A stretch of DNA of 64,000 bases from Gimesia aquarii (GCF_007748175.1 NZ_CP037422.1:5968334-6032333), one strand, 5' to 3'. Positions 52,066 through 62,717 are shown, counted from the stretch's first letter. Translations and numbers: made by a program. The notes: generated by a model from the sequence alone, not told the origin.

Positions 52066-54261
52066 GTGAAAAACTTGATGTCCAATCTCAAAGGAATGAA
52101 CTACAAAGAATTTGCAGTAAATCACGGTGAAAAAATTGTCCTGTGTTTTGTTGTGCTATTCATTGTATTTGCTGTCTTTACTTCAAAGTGGACAACAGAA
52201 AAACGCACTCCAGTTGAACTAAACCAAAAAGTAGATACTGCACAAACACTGGTCAAAAATAGTCAATGGCCGGAAGAAAAACGTAATGAATTTCTTAAAG
52301 AAGACGACTTGTTCGAAAATGTAAAAGATGTGATTGATAACGGAGTCGAGGTCTCCAAGTTTACATTTTCTACTCCAATCTCCTGGCAAATATATCGTAA
52401 AAAAGAAAAAGCTAAAGAAGTAGTCTGGCTCCCCGTCGAAGATTTGAAAGCTGATTACGGCCGTTTCATTATGATGATACGCCCTCCTGAACTTGCCATG
52501 GATGGAGAAGGCGACGGATCTGAAATTGAAGGATCGGAAACAACCAAGCCTGACGAACCAGAATACGATGAATTCAAACGACGTAGAACTGGCGCTGGTA
52601 TGGCGGGTGCCGGAGATTCTGCTATGGCGGGTTTAACCTTTGGGAATATGTCAGCAATGGCAATGACTGAATCCGCGGAAATGATGGCTGCCGGTGGTGG
52701 TCTTGATCCTAGTTTTGCTTCTCCAGACAGTATGGAGTCGGCTTTTGCTGAAGACGGAATGATGGGAATGGGAGGCATGGCAGGCCCCGCGCGTGAAGGC
52801 CGTGGTTTGCGATATGTCGCCGTTCGAGGTGTGTTTGATCTCGCGACGCAGCAAGATAAGCTGGAGCGTTCCTTGGGTGATGCGTTCTCACTCCAGAATA
52901 TGCAGGCAGGCAGGATTCTTGAGTTCCTTGATTTTGAATTGCAACGTAAAAAGGCAATTCCTGGTAACGATCCCTGGTCTGGCCCTTGGGAAAAAGTAGA
53001 TATCGAAACTTCAATTGAAGTTTTAAAAGAAAGTGCCGACTTTGATCCGCCCGTTGTCAATACCAGCATCACTGATCGTGTCTTTACGATGCCACTTCCC
53101 AGTCGTATTGCCGGGTTCTGGTATAAAGTAGCGACTCATCCTCGGGTCGAAAATTTCACACTGAGTCAAGAAGAAATTGAACAAGAACTGGAAGTCAACC
53201 GACTTCTTCTGGAGCGCTACCAAAAGACTCATGCAGGTGAAAAAGTCTTCAAAGAAAAACAAAAGGGGTTTTCACAACTCCAGATTGGTATGCGGCAAAT
53301 TCGCACTGACATCATGATGGGTGATGAATCTTCAGAAATGGATGCTGCTTTCAGGGGCATGGCTGCAAATATGATGGGTCCCCAAGCGTCTAGAGAACCT
53401 TTGGATGAAAAAAAGTTTGTCGAGAAATTGAGAACTAATGCCTCAGCAGCTGGACGTTTGCTTTTATTCCGTTACTTTGATTTTGATCTGAATCCTGGTG
53501 AAACTTATAAATATCGAGTGCGACTCGTTGTGAGAAATCCTAACTTCCAGCGTCCGATTGAAGAAGTAGTTCTCCCTTCTGTTGCTGAAGGAGAAACACG
53601 CACAACTCCCTGGAGCAATGACACGGCAGCCGTTACCGCGGAGCAGGACGTCTATTATTTTCTTCAAAATGTCAAACCTCCGCGTGGTGTCAATGGGACC
53701 ACAGCCTACTTTGAAGTCTTCCAATGGTATCCCAAAACGGGAACAACCATTCATTCTACTCTCAAAACTGCCGTTGGTGAAGAAATCGGCGGCGAACAAA
53801 TTACTGAACTCTATGATGTAGCAAAAGAAGAATTTGATGATAAAGCTGCTGTTGAATTTGATACACAAAACTATCTCGTCGATGCGATTCCATCACCAAC
53901 AATCATTGCAGACGAACATCCAGATTTGAATTTGCCTGCGAAATTACGCGGACACCTGCCTGTCGACGCAGAAGCAATCATCGTTGATAGCTTTGGCAAC
54001 CTAAAACCGTCTCTGACTCCTGAGGCGTCACCAACCTATGATAAAGCTAAAGCAAAGCTTGACCGGGAACGAAAAAGTCTTGCCTGGGTTAAAGAAGCAA
54101 TGGAGGCACGAACGGCTGCACCGACAGATGGCTTTGATGCAGCAGGTTTCGAGGGCATCAGTGCCCTTGGTCTTGAAGGCATGGAGGGAGAGATGCTTGG
54201 CCCACCGAAAAAAGGAAAGAAAAGCAAACGTAGAAAAAATCCGATTCGAGTAGGGCCCTAA
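52066..54261 (+). CDS. Membrane-anchored pilus-associated protein, large
   Basis: 731 residues. One N-terminal membrane helix (IVLCFVVLFIVFAVFT, ~25-42) and a long periplasmic part with a Gly/Met-rich insert (~185-250). Very charged. Third gene of the operon; may be a PilP-like or platform component. No known family. Confidence 0.55.
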   Translation: MKNLMSNLKGMNYKEFAVNHGEKIVLCFVVLFIVFAVFTSKWTTEKRTPVELNQKVDTAQTLVKNSQWPEEKRNEFLKEDDLFENVKDVIDNGVEVSKFTFSTPISWQIYRKKEKAKEVVWLPVEDLKADYGRFIMMIRPPELAMDGEGDGSEIEGSETTKPDEPEYDEFKRRRTGAGMAGAGDSAMAGLTFGNMSAMAMTESAEMMAAGGGLDPSFASPDSMESAFAEDGMMGMGGMAGPAREGRGLRYVAVRGVFDLATQQDKLERSLGDAFSLQNMQAGRILEFLDFELQRKKAIPGNDPWSGPWEKVDIETSIEVLKESADFDPPVVNTSITDRVFTMPLPSRIAGFWYKVATHPRVENFTLSQEEIEQELEVNRLLLERYQKTHAGEKVFKEKQKGFSQLQIGMRQIRTDIMMGDESSEMDAAFRGMAANMMGPQASREPLDEKKFVEKLRTNASAAGRLLLFRYFDFDLNPGETYKYRVRLVVRNPNFQRPIEEVVLPSVAEGETRTTPWSNDTAAVTAEQDVYYFLQNVKPPRGVNGTTAYFEVFQWYPKTGTTIHSTLKTAVGEEIGGEQITELYDVAKEEFDDKAAVEFDTQNYLVDAIPSPTIIADEHPDLNLPAKLRGHLPVDAEAIIVDSFGNLKPSLTPEASPTYDKAKAKLDRERKSLAWVKEAMEARTAAPTDGFDAAGFEGISALGLEGMEGEMLGPPKKGKKSKRRKNPIRVGP

Positions 54262-54284
54262 CCTAATAATTCACTAATATAAAA

Positions 54285-54320
54285 GGGGCAGGGTAAGCTT
54301 CATTATCCTGCTCCTATTTT
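54285..54320 (+). terminator. Terminator of the pilM operon
   Basis: GGGGCAGGGTAA paired with TTATCCTGCTCC, followed by TATTTTA. Confidence 0.75.
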
Positions 54321-54407
54321 AATGCGCATTACACTCTTCTGAATTCGAATCTAAAACGAACTTACCAATTTCTAATCAAATTGCAGAGGTAATCTAATTC
54401 TTGCAAG

Positions 54408-55832
54408 TTAGCAAGATTCTGAAACGAGGATTTCATCAGTCGTCCCGAGAAGAAGCTCCCGCATTTCAGCAGCAATGAAAAAAGACCCCGTCACACAAGT
54501 TAAAGTATCAGGCGTCGAACATGCTTTTGCTCTTAACCAGGCATCGTCTGGGCTTGTAGTGACAATCATCTCAGCAGTATTTTTTGTTTCACATTGAATC
54601 GATTGCATTAACTCGAGTAATTCATCTACGAGAACACGCCGCGGGTTTGATAAATATTGAGTTAAAATGACTGTCTGGAAATGTGGTAACAGAGTGATCA
54701 GCATTTCTTTGATGTCTTTATCTCGCGAAGCGGCAAAAATCAATAAACGATTCTGGTATCCAAAACTTTCCTCGAGTGTTTTGATTAGTGCCTGAATCGA
54801 AGCATCATTGTGAGCAGTGTCAACAATCACAGGAGGGCTTTTTTGAACAACTTCAATTCGCGCGGGCCATTTGACAGAAGCCATACCTGCACGCATTTGT
54901 TGAAGCTCAATCGGAGTTTCCTGATGTCGAAGATAATCTAATATCGTTACCGCCAGTGCAGCATTGGCCGCTTGATGTGTTCCCAAAAGATTTACTGGCA
55001 TTTCATCAATCACAGACCAGGGAGTTTTGACCTGAATTTTTTGAGTTGGAATCTGTTCTTGGGTTTTCCTGAGTCCAGGCACATGTAACTGATTCTCTGT
55101 TTCACAACGCAGTTCCCAAAAATAATCCCGGTTCAGTAGATACAATGGTACTTGTTTCTCAGCACAGACTTCTTCTAAAACCTCGATGGCCTCTGGTTGG
55201 GTAACTCCGCTAAAAACAGGAACTCCTGGCTTGATGATCCCCGCTTTTTCACGTGTAATCTTCGCAATCGTATTTCCTAAAAGAGCCATGTGGTCATAGC
55301 TGATATTTGTGATTACACAAACAAGCGGTTCACAGACATTAGTCGAATCCAAACGACCTCCCAGTCCTACTTCCATTACTGCAAAATTGACTTGCTGCTG
55401 ATTAAAATGCATCCAGGCCAAAGCAGTTGTTAACTCAAAAAAAGTAGGGCTTGATGTATCCTGATCGTATTTGACCTGTGCAGCAATTTCACTCACAATG
55501 TCAATCAGTTGCTCAGGTTGGATCTGATGACCATCAATGAGAATTCGTTCTTCATATTTTGTCACATGCGGTGAAGTAAACAAACCTGTTTGATATCCTG
55601 CAGCAGAAAGCATGTCCGCGATCATCACTGAAGTGGAGCCTTTTCCTTTTGTACCTGCCACATGAATAGCAGGCACTTCGGATTGAGGATTACCTAAAAT
55701 CCGCAAAAGCTCTTGCATGCGTTCCAATTTAAAATCTTTGGTAGAATACTTACTACTCCCCATTCGTTCATAATTGAGACGACCAAAGAGGTAATCCAGA
55801 CTTTGTTGATACTGTTCTGCCGAGACTCCCAT
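54408..55832 (-). CDS. folC: Folylpolyglutamate synthase/dihydrofolate synthase
   Basis: 474 residues. VAGTKGKGSTSVMIADML (ATP loop), TGLFTSPHV, VMEVGLGGRLDSTNV, and C-terminal PPVIVDTAHNDAS: all family signatures. Adds glutamates to folate. Opposite to the DinB gene. Confidence 0.96.
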   Translation of the reverse strand: MGVSAEQYQQSLDYLFGRLNYERMGSSKYSTKDFKLERMQELLRILGNPQSEVPAIHVAGTKGKGSTSVMIADMLSAAGYQTGLFTSPHVTKYEERILIDGHQIQPEQLIDIVSEIAAQVKYDQDTSSPTFFELTTALAWMHFNQQQVNFAVMEVGLGGRLDSTNVCEPLVCVITNISYDHMALLGNTIAKITREKAGIIKPGVPVFSGVTQPEAIEVLEEVCAEKQVPLYLLNRDYFWELRCETENQLHVPGLRKTQEQIPTQKIQVKTPWSVIDEMPVNLLGTHQAANAALAVTILDYLRHQETPIELQQMRAGMASVKWPARIEVVQKSPPVIVDTAHNDASIQALIKTLEESFGYQNRLLIFAASRDKDIKEMLITLLPHFQTVILTQYLSNPRRVLVDELLELMQSIQCETKNTAEMIVTTSPDDAWLRAKACSTPDTLTCVTGSFFIAAEMRELLLGTTDEILVSESC

Positions 55833-56034
55833 GTCAGGCAGTTCCTTCTATATAATTGTCAATAAAATATATTGAGGTTGATTAAGTGTTGACCTTGATA
55901 CGCTAACAGGAACGCCAATAAATATCACACTATTATAGCTAAGCACTTTTCTGATGTAGACTGTGAGATATACAATCAAACTGAGAAATTTACAACTGTC
56001 AAATTCAGTTAGAACTTTAAGGTAAACAAGTAAA

Positions 56035-56523
56035 ATGAGTGATTACATTGCTACAATACAGCAACTTTTAGAATTTAATCGAAATATGACATTAAAATTA
56101 TTGGAAGAAATATCACAATTAGACGATCCACTTAGTGCTTTGATATACCAGCCAGGCCCCCAAAGAGCACATATCGCCTGGCAGATAATGCATATTGCTA
56201 TTACAGAAGAATTATTTGCAACGAACCGTCTAAGAAAAACGACATCTCATTTGTCGTCCTGGTTCCCTCAATTTCAAAAGGGGAGTGTTGCTGATCAGAA
56301 CATTCCCTCTATGAATGAAATACGAGATATTCTTGCCAAATCACGTCAAAATTTGCTTGAAACACTCTTAACAATTCATGAATCAGATTTAGACCAAATT
56401 CCGGAAGGACTTAAAGAGCGAGGCTGGACAAATCGTCTGGCATTGCAAGTCATTTGCTGGCATGAGGCCCATCATCAAGGACAAGCCCATCTATTGCTAA
56501 ATTCATGGAAGGCGGGGCACTGA
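56035..56523 (+). CDS. DinB-family protein
   Basis: 162 residues, four-helix bundle with conserved His positions HIAWQIMHIA (helix 2) and WHEAHHQGQAHLLL (helix 4), the metal site of DinB/YfiT proteins. Often thiol-dependent transferases or stress proteins. Confidence 0.88.
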   Translation: MSDYIATIQQLLEFNRNMTLKLLEEISQLDDPLSALIYQPGPQRAHIAWQIMHIAITEELFATNRLRKTTSHLSSWFPQFQKGSVADQNIPSMNEIRDILAKSRQNLLETLLTIHESDLDQIPEGLKERGWTNRLALQVICWHEAHHQGQAHLLLNSWKAGH

Positions 56524-56665
56524 CTCCTTGGTCACAATCAAATCCCTCTTGACATTTTTGAGGCATCGTTGAAAATTATGCTTTAGTGGCGATATGCAAA
56601 TCGCATCCTCTGATGTGCAGCCTGATCTTGGTAGCTTGCAAAACGTGGTTAAAGGATCAGTCATT

Positions 56666-56992
56666 ATGAGTTCGATCAACCCGAGTGCGTCTAATTTACA
56701 AAGTTCTTTTGCTGGCGCACAGAAAAGCGAGGCGAATGTAGATAAGCAGAAAGCAGAAGCTGCTCAACAAAACATGTCTATCGACAAGAAAGCGATGACC
56801 GAACATCAACTACAGGACGTTGGTAATGCCGACAAATCAGGCGACCGTGATGCCGATGGTCGTATGCCATTCGGATTTGATGGCGAAGAGGAGCAGACTA
56901 AGTCTCAGGACTCCAAATCTGAAGAAAATCATTCTGTAAGAGCCCCAGATGCTGAGGGAGAACTCGGTACACAGCTTGATTTGGATGCTTAA
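56666..56992 (+). CDS. Small hydrophilic protein
   Basis: 108 residues from ATG 56666 with AAGGA nine bases upstream; the longer frame from 56594 lacks an SD. Rich in D, E, K, Q and S, likely disordered. No family. Confidence 0.55.
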   Translation: MSSINPSASNLQSSFAGAQKSEANVDKQKAEAAQQNMSIDKKAMTEHQLQDVGNADKSGDRDADGRMPFGFDGEEEQTKSQDSKSEENHSVRAPDAEGELGTQLDLDA

Positions 56993-57018
56993 TTCTTTAG
57001 GTTACTGACTCACAGTTT

Positions 57019-58230
57019 CTATTTTGAGTTATTTAAAAAACCAAAGAGACTTTTTTTCTTTTTCGCTGTTGAGTCTTCATCAACAGCAGAAACATCGCCT
57101 CCAATACTAACTGCTAAATCCATAATCGTCCTGGTCAACTTCGCTTTGGGCGACTGTAAGGCAAGAGGAACCCCATTGTTTCTTGATTCAACCATTGTGG
57201 CGTAATCATTTGGTATCTGACAAAAGATATCACGACCAATGGTTTCCAGCGCTTTACCGATACTGATTTGTGTGTCTTCCAATCCCAAACGATTCATTAC
57301 AACTTTGATTTTGTCTGAAAGATGTTCGTTCATATCAAAAAATTGTGACAAACGCACCACATTTCGCAAGCATGGCAAATCCAACTGAGCCGTCAATAAG
57401 ACCGTATCAGAGAGTTCCATCGCTGCCATATCAAGGCTGTTATATGATTTGCTGATATCGATCACCAGATGCGTAAACGTGGCTCTTAAAAGTGCAATAA
57501 TACGCTTTAACACTTCGGTGGTGATTTGCATCGACTGATCCATTTGTACTGGTCGAGGCAATAAAAATGCACCGCAATCATGTTTAGTTAAAGATCGCTT
57601 CAATAATGAATAATCCAGCCTGGCAATATTTTCAGCAACATCCTGAATGGTGTAATCGGGAATAATATCCAACCAGACATCAGTATCACCCAATGCTAAA
57701 TCAAGATCGATTACCGCCACGCTATTTCTCTCATTGCTTGCCAGACAACAGGCCAGGTTGATGGCAAGAGATGTACAGCCAACACCTCCACTCACTCCCG
57801 CTACCGTGATCACTTGACTTGAGCGGGGCGCACTCTGCTCACCCTCGGATTTCCCAGAGGTAAGCTGTATCCGATTGAGGGCAGAGAGAAAATCTTCCAA
57901 GACCAAAGGGAAACCTAAAAATTCTTTGGCACCATTACGCATTGCCTTTAAGATCAAGCTGCCTTCTTGCGAACTACTCACCACGATGACATTACAAGAT
58001 GGTAAATCTCGCGTGACTTGAGCAATGAGATTGAGTGCCATCTCAGGATTCGCATCCAACGATATCAAAGCAATGTCTGGCTGAGTCTGTGAAACAACAT
58101 CCGAAAAAAATTCGTAACGGCTACACTCTGCTTCAAGCCAAACCATATCAACGCCAATCAGCATATTTTTCAGCTCATTGCGTGTTGTCTCGTTAGGATC
58201 GATTATGGATAATCGAACAACTCCACTCAT
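57019..58230 (-). CDS. cpaE: CpaE-like ATPase of Tad/Flp pilus
   Basis: 403 residues. Receiver-like N-terminus (RLSIIDPNETTRNELKNML, ~1-120) and MinD/ParA-type ATPase with degenerate P-loop VAGVSGGVGCTSLAINL. CpaE places Flp pili at the pole. Last gene of the minus-strand Tad cluster. Confidence 0.88.
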   Translation of the reverse strand: MSGVVRLSIIDPNETTRNELKNMLIGVDMVWLEAECSRYEFFSDVVSQTQPDIALISLDANPEMALNLIAQVTRDLPSCNVIVVSSSQEGSLILKAMRNGAKEFLGFPLVLEDFLSALNRIQLTSGKSEGEQSAPRSSQVITVAGVSGGVGCTSLAINLACCLASNERNSVAVIDLDLALGDTDVWLDIIPDYTIQDVAENIARLDYSLLKRSLTKHDCGAFLLPRPVQMDQSMQITTEVLKRIIALLRATFTHLVIDISKSYNSLDMAAMELSDTVLLTAQLDLPCLRNVVRLSQFFDMNEHLSDKIKVVMNRLGLEDTQISIGKALETIGRDIFCQIPNDYATMVESRNNGVPLALQSPKAKLTRTIMDLAVSIGGDVSAVDEDSTAKKKKSLFGFLNNSK

Positions 58231-58313
58231 TTCATGATCACTTATTCTTAAGGTTACGTACTCATAAGTAACTTTTACGGTTATCGAGTCAGATCATACT
58301 TTTATAATAGTTC

Positions 58314-60095
58314 CTATTTACTTCCGGGACCGATTAAACCAGGACGCTTATTGGAAGGCGGACTGCTCAAGCTGCTGGGAGCTTTTTTCGGATTCGAATT
58401 TGATGTATTTTGCTTTGCTTTCCATTTACCAGCTGATGAGTTATTAAGAGTTGGTACCTTTGAACTGGCAGGAGCTTTCGGTGCAGCTCGTTTCAATTTT
58501 TGTTGTTGCTGTAAATTTTTAATATTTTCTGGTGACAGAGTTGATTTCTTAATCACTTCAGATTGAACCGAAGGTGCTGCCGGTACAGGTGGTACTTGTG
58601 AAGCAGATGCAGGAGGTAATACATGGTCTGAAGAATACATCATTGATTCAGGACTGATTGGTCCAGGCACAGAATAACGGCATTCAGGACAATCATCACC
58701 ATAATTTGGTACTTCAAGCACTCCATCCAGGTACAGCTCTCGATCCGTGGGTGTCGCTGTAAATAAACCAGGACCTCCCGGAGGCACCTGTCCCGATTTT
58801 AGTGGCGAGACCAACTCCGGTGTTACCATAATGACCAACTCCGTCTCGCCTTCATTATATCTCACTCTGCGGAAGGCTGCTCCTATCACAGGAAGCTCAC
58901 CCAAAAAAGGAGTCTTCGAAGTTTCAGCTGTTCTTCGACTGGAAATTAACCCGGCAATCACCATCGTTTCCCCGAAATTCATTTCCACTGCTGTATTCGC
59001 TCTGCGAACTGTTAAACCAGGTACTGTTGTTCCAGCGACCTGAACCGCATTAGAAAAGTCTCGTTCACTGACTTCCGGCTGTACTTCCAATCGTAAACGA
59101 CCGTTGCCGAGAACAATGGGAACCGCCTCCATTCGAACACCAAACTCGCGCCACTCAATCGTGACAGTACCCAAACTTTGTGGTACCAGAATTGGAAATT
59201 CACCACCAGAAAGTAAGTTAGCGGGACGACCACTGGTCGTTACTAATTCAGGTTCCGCCAGAATCTTAAGTAATGCTTCCTGTTTTAATGCTTCAATAAA
59301 CGCCTGGAAGATGCTTGAGCTGTCTACCAGTCCAAACCCCAGTGAAGTTCCACTGAGCAAATTCTGTGAAGCAGTCAGTGCAGGGGGGCCACCAAAGGGA
59401 ACTGTAATTCCTGTAATTGGAACAAGAGAGCCAGGCGTACTATAAACATAGGACGATTGGTTTAAAAATAACCAGTTCACACCCAACTGTCGTATCTTCG
59501 AGCGTTGGACTTCCATTATCTTGACTTTGAGCAAAACCTGCTGTACTCCAGCCAGTTTCATCTGGTTCAACACACCATTGGGAAAGAACTGTTCTGCGAT
59601 TTCGACCATCTCAGTAATGGCCTCTGGTTCGGTAACCCAGCCACGCAAAACAACAGAGTCTTGTACTTTGATCGCAGTGACAGAAGAACTGGGAAACAGT
59701 TCACGGAGATAGGCCTGTAAATGCCGAGCGTCTCCACTGACAAAAGTCTCAACAGAAAAGACTTTTTTGTTTTCATCAGTGATGACCAGAGTTGTAACCC
59801 CCGGTATGATGGCTTGAACCCGAATTTCATTCGGAGTTAAAGCAGTCACCCCCAGCACAGTCGGATCAAATCCGTCGACGCGTTTGATTTTGCCTGGAAA
59901 CTTAAGAATCTTGGAGAATTTCTCTGTAATCTCCAGCTTCATTTTGGGGGCAGTGACTTGAACAATTGGTTCGCTTGCTCCGGGAACCGCGGTTTGTTCT
60001 TTCTGCGAGTATCCCTTTACAGTGGTAACACCACATACCAATAATACAATTAAAGGTAGTCTAATCATTCTTAATTGTTTTTTTAAGGCCAGCAT
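58314..60095 (-). CDS. cpaC: Tad/Flp pilus secretin (CpaC/RcpA)
   Basis: 593 residues. Signal peptide, N-terminal pilus-specific domain (VTAPKMKLEITEKFSKI), BON-like segment, secretin domain with TGLTVRRANTAVEMNFGETM and GLISSRR. Long Pro/Ser/Lys-rich tail (~500-593). Forms the outer-membrane channel. Confidence 0.9.
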   Translation of the reverse strand: MLALKKQLRMIRLPLIVLLVCGVTTVKGYSQKEQTAVPGASEPIVQVTAPKMKLEITEKFSKILKFPGKIKRVDGFDPTVLGVTALTPNEIRVQAIIPGVTTLVITDENKKVFSVETFVSGDARHLQAYLRELFPSSSVTAIKVQDSVVLRGWVTEPEAITEMVEIAEQFFPNGVLNQMKLAGVQQVLLKVKIMEVQRSKIRQLGVNWLFLNQSSYVYSTPGSLVPITGITVPFGGPPALTASQNLLSGTSLGFGLVDSSSIFQAFIEALKQEALLKILAEPELVTTSGRPANLLSGGEFPILVPQSLGTVTIEWREFGVRMEAVPIVLGNGRLRLEVQPEVSERDFSNAVQVAGTTVPGLTVRRANTAVEMNFGETMVIAGLISSRRTAETSKTPFLGELPVIGAAFRRVRYNEGETELVIMVTPELVSPLKSGQVPPGGPGLFTATPTDRELYLDGVLEVPNYGDDCPECRYSVPGPISPESMMYSSDHVLPPASASQVPPVPAAPSVQSEVIKKSTLSPENIKNLQQQQKLKRAAPKAPASSKVPTLNNSSAGKWKAKQNTSNSNPKKAPSSLSSPPSNKRPGLIGPGSK

Positions 60096-60255
60096 CCGTG
60101 CCCCTTACTTTTTAAACAGTTGAGCCATCTAAACCAGGTGAAACCCAGACTTCGAATCACTCTTTGAAATAATCCAATTCCCAATCGGGATACTCTTTAC
60201 TTGGCCCAGAAATCATTATCCCCTGTATCTGATCAAAAGGCTGGGAATAATCAAA

Positions 60256-61314
60256 CTAATTTATTTTTTCATTTTGTTTCTTAGTAAATACTTCCCACAA
60301 GCCTTTCAAAGCTGCGGTTTTATCTTCCAGTTCTTCTTCCAGAAGTTCAACTTCTTGAATTGTTTTTTGTTCTCCTGAAAAGATTTCGACTTGCCACATT
60401 TTTTTGGCTTCTTCTAACTCTGCCTCGACTTCTGCCCCCACAGATGTCATCTCCTGTGGTTGTTGCTCTTCGTCTAAAAACTGTTTGGCTGAAGTTGTTT
60501 TGTCAGATTTTTGTGCCAGTTCTTTTGAAGAGTCTTCTTCGTTTGTATCACCTTTTGTTTCGTTTGGATCCGTGTACTCACCACCTTCAATCGAAAATAC
60601 TTCGGCTAAATCATCTTCATTAAACTGAATATCCTCTGTATCCGACGTGTCAGATTGTGCTCTCAATGCGAGATGAACTTCCCCTTTCCGCTCAGCCATT
60701 TTCAGGATCGCACCTTCTTTGGGTGACAGTAATATCGAAATATTTTTTGACTTTACTTGATTGCTATCAGCTCCACCAACATCAGTAAGATGATCCGTTG
60801 CGAAGATCTTGACACGTTCCAGAATCACTTTCGTAATTGTGGTTAAGCCTCCCTCTGGTTTACGCGCTGAAAAAGTTACATAAACATCAACAAAGTCACC
60901 TGGAAGTATTAAACCACTGTGTGTTTTGGTCATATCAACCGATGTTGTAAAAACTCGTTTTCCAACTGGAATTTCTACAGATGCTCCACGCGCTCCCTGC
61001 TCACTGAGCTTTGCCTTCATCACGATTTCACCAGGAACCGCTCGGGTTTTGATGGAACGATCTTTATAATCCTCCAATTTTGTAACAGAGCCTTCTGGTA
61101 TCTGATCAATTGGCCATGACTTAAACTTTACATTCGACTCATTCAAAGGAGTACCAGGAGCAATTTCAGCAATTGTCACCAAAACATTTGCAGTCTCAAC
61201 TTCTTGCTTCTGATCATCTCGATTGAGCACCTGTCTTACACCTAACATCGCAACCAATCCACAACCGACTGCGACGACCAACATCATCAATGACTTTATT
61301 TTCATGTCTGTCAC
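60256..61314 (-). CDS. cpaB: Tad/Flp pilus protein CpaB
   Basis: 352 residues. N-terminal membrane helix, SAF domain (~40-110, TVAEIAPGTPLNESN-like), RcpC region (~115-220). Acidic coiled-coil tail after ~240 is longer than usual for CpaB. Confidence 0.9.
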   Translation of the reverse strand: MTDMKIKSLMMLVVAVGCGLVAMLGVRQVLNRDDQKQEVETANVLVTIAEIAPGTPLNESNVKFKSWPIDQIPEGSVTKLEDYKDRSIKTRAVPGEIVMKAKLSEQGARGASVEIPVGKRVFTTSVDMTKTHSGLILPGDFVDVYVTFSARKPEGGLTTITKVILERVKIFATDHLTDVGGADSNQVKSKNISILLSPKEGAILKMAERKGEVHLALRAQSDTSDTEDIQFNEDDLAEVFSIEGGEYTDPNETKGDTNEEDSSKELAQKSDKTTSAKQFLDEEQQPQEMTSVGAEVEAELEEAKKMWQVEIFSGEQKTIQEVELLEEELEDKTAALKGLWEVFTKKQNEKIN

Positions 61315-61612
61315 CCATCAAAGAGAAACAAATCAAGTGACTCCCGTAACTAGAACAGACTCGATACTGATTCGTGTCTATTTCTGAAGTGTCAAACTTG
61401 ATTTGATCCTGCTTTCACAGGTTAACAGAAAGAAAACTCTGTCATCATTCTCAATATCGGCACTTCGAGAGTACTTGCTTCAATTTATAACGATTTTATC
61501 GTTTGAAATAATAATCCTGGTTAAGTAGCCTTGCCCGAAGGCTTTCACCCAAAACACACACTCAACACAAACTATCTATTTTAACTTTTGATACCTGATC
61601 TAAATGCCAACT
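61315..61612. other. Intergenic, no features seen
   Basis: About 300 bp between cpaB and the prepilin peptidase gene; no ORF. Confidence 0.6.
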
Positions 61613-62167
61613 TTAAAGTAAGCCGGCATAAAAGAAGTAAGCAATTGAACCAATGCAAATTGGAATTCCGTAGGGAAGGAGAAACATCGTCGGCTTTCGC
61701 TCTTTTGCAATTCGTGATAATTCACGTGGATTTTTAACAGAACGCCATTCGTCGAGAATCACCATGGCCTGTGCCAAGTGCGTATAAAATTTCTTGCGAT
61801 AGAGCACCATAGCAATGGCCATGATTGCCCCTACAATTGTTGTGACACAAAATGCATAGAATGTGATTTTCACACCTAACCAGGCTCCTATACCTGCCAT
61901 CAATTTAACGTCACCAGCTCCCATTCCTCCAACGCTGTATAAAGGAAGTAGGGTAGCCAGACCAACAAGCATCCCGAGTAATCCCCAACCAAGACCGGCC
62001 AATCCACCCGTCCAAGTCATATAGACCAAACCAGAAAGCACCATTGGATATGTGATCCAGTTTGGAACTCGAAGTTCTTTTCCATCAATGTAAGCTGCAT
62101 AGATCAAAACGATGGATACAAATTTTACGTGCCAATTCTCTAGAAGTAACTGTTGCCAATCCATCAA
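61613..62167 (-). CDS. cpaA: Prepilin peptidase (A24 family, CpaA/TadV)
   Basis: 184 residues, six hydrophobic helices. Catalytic aspartates in AAYIDGKELRVPNW and GMGAGDVKLMAGIG. Processes the Flp pilin. Confidence 0.92.
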   Translation of the reverse strand: MMDWQQLLLENWHVKFVSIVLIYAAYIDGKELRVPNWITYPMVLSGLVYMTWTGGLAGLGWGLLGMLVGLATLLPLYSVGGMGAGDVKLMAGIGAWLGVKITFYAFCVTTIVGAIMAIAMVLYRKKFYTHLAQAMVILDEWRSVKNPRELSRIAKERKPTMFLLPYGIPICIGSIAYFFYAGLL

Positions 62168-62439
62168 TATGGCCTTTCTTATTAGTCTTATTGAAATACT
62201 TTTTTCGTATTTCGTTGGGGATGTTTATGTCATTCAAATTCACAAATCAGGACTGTTGCCACTTGATGAAAGCGCTCAAATCCCCTGATATTGGTCATTT
62301 AACTTTTGTATTCTTATTATTAATTTAGGTCACAGGCAGAGCGGTGAGGTGATTATCTTGAAAAATATTGCTGTTTTTTCACAACCAGATTAAAGCACAC
62401 CGGTTGCCAGCAATACTGTCGTCTCCTTGTCCCGACCAG

Positions 62440-62550
62440 TTAGCAACGGCTGCACATCAGAAGGGAGGTGAACCAAACAATTACTGGAACGATCAGCAGG
62501 ATTAACTCCATAACCGCTCCCACCTGGGGATCTATGAAGTAAGGAAACAT
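62440..62550 (-). CDS. 36-aa membrane peptide in the Tad cluster
   Basis: ATG 62550 with GAGGAG eight bases upstream. Sequence: hydrophilic start with a DPQVG stretch, then one strong helix (ELILLIVPVIVWFTSLLM), ending CSRC. Too short for standard gene calls; good SD and helix support it. May be a minor pilin-like or regulatory peptide. Confidence 0.6.
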   Translation of the reverse strand: MFPYFIDPQVGAVMELILLIVPVIVWFTSLLMCSRC

Positions 62551-62645
62551 GCTGCTTTCTCCTCGGGTTAAAGACTTATTTTTTTGTTATTCACTAAATC
62601 AAATTGTTTGAAAACAAAGATTCGCGTTTTGAGAATCTGATACGC

Positions 62646-62679
62646 AATAAAACGCTCAGCCGAAAAGTTCGACTGAGCG
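62646..62679 (-). terminator. Terminator of the Flp pilin gene
   Basis: Minus strand CGCTCAGTCGAA-loop-TTCGGCTGAGCG followed by TTTTATT. Confidence 0.88.
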
Positions 62680-62717
62680 ATTCACTCGTACTCGCGTTGT
62701 AATACGATTGACTGCTA

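Larger units (their letters stand above)
62168..62717. other. Region between prepilin peptidase and Flp pilin
   Basis: Contains a short membrane-peptide ORF (62440-62550) and the pilin terminator; otherwise empty. Confidence 0.6.
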
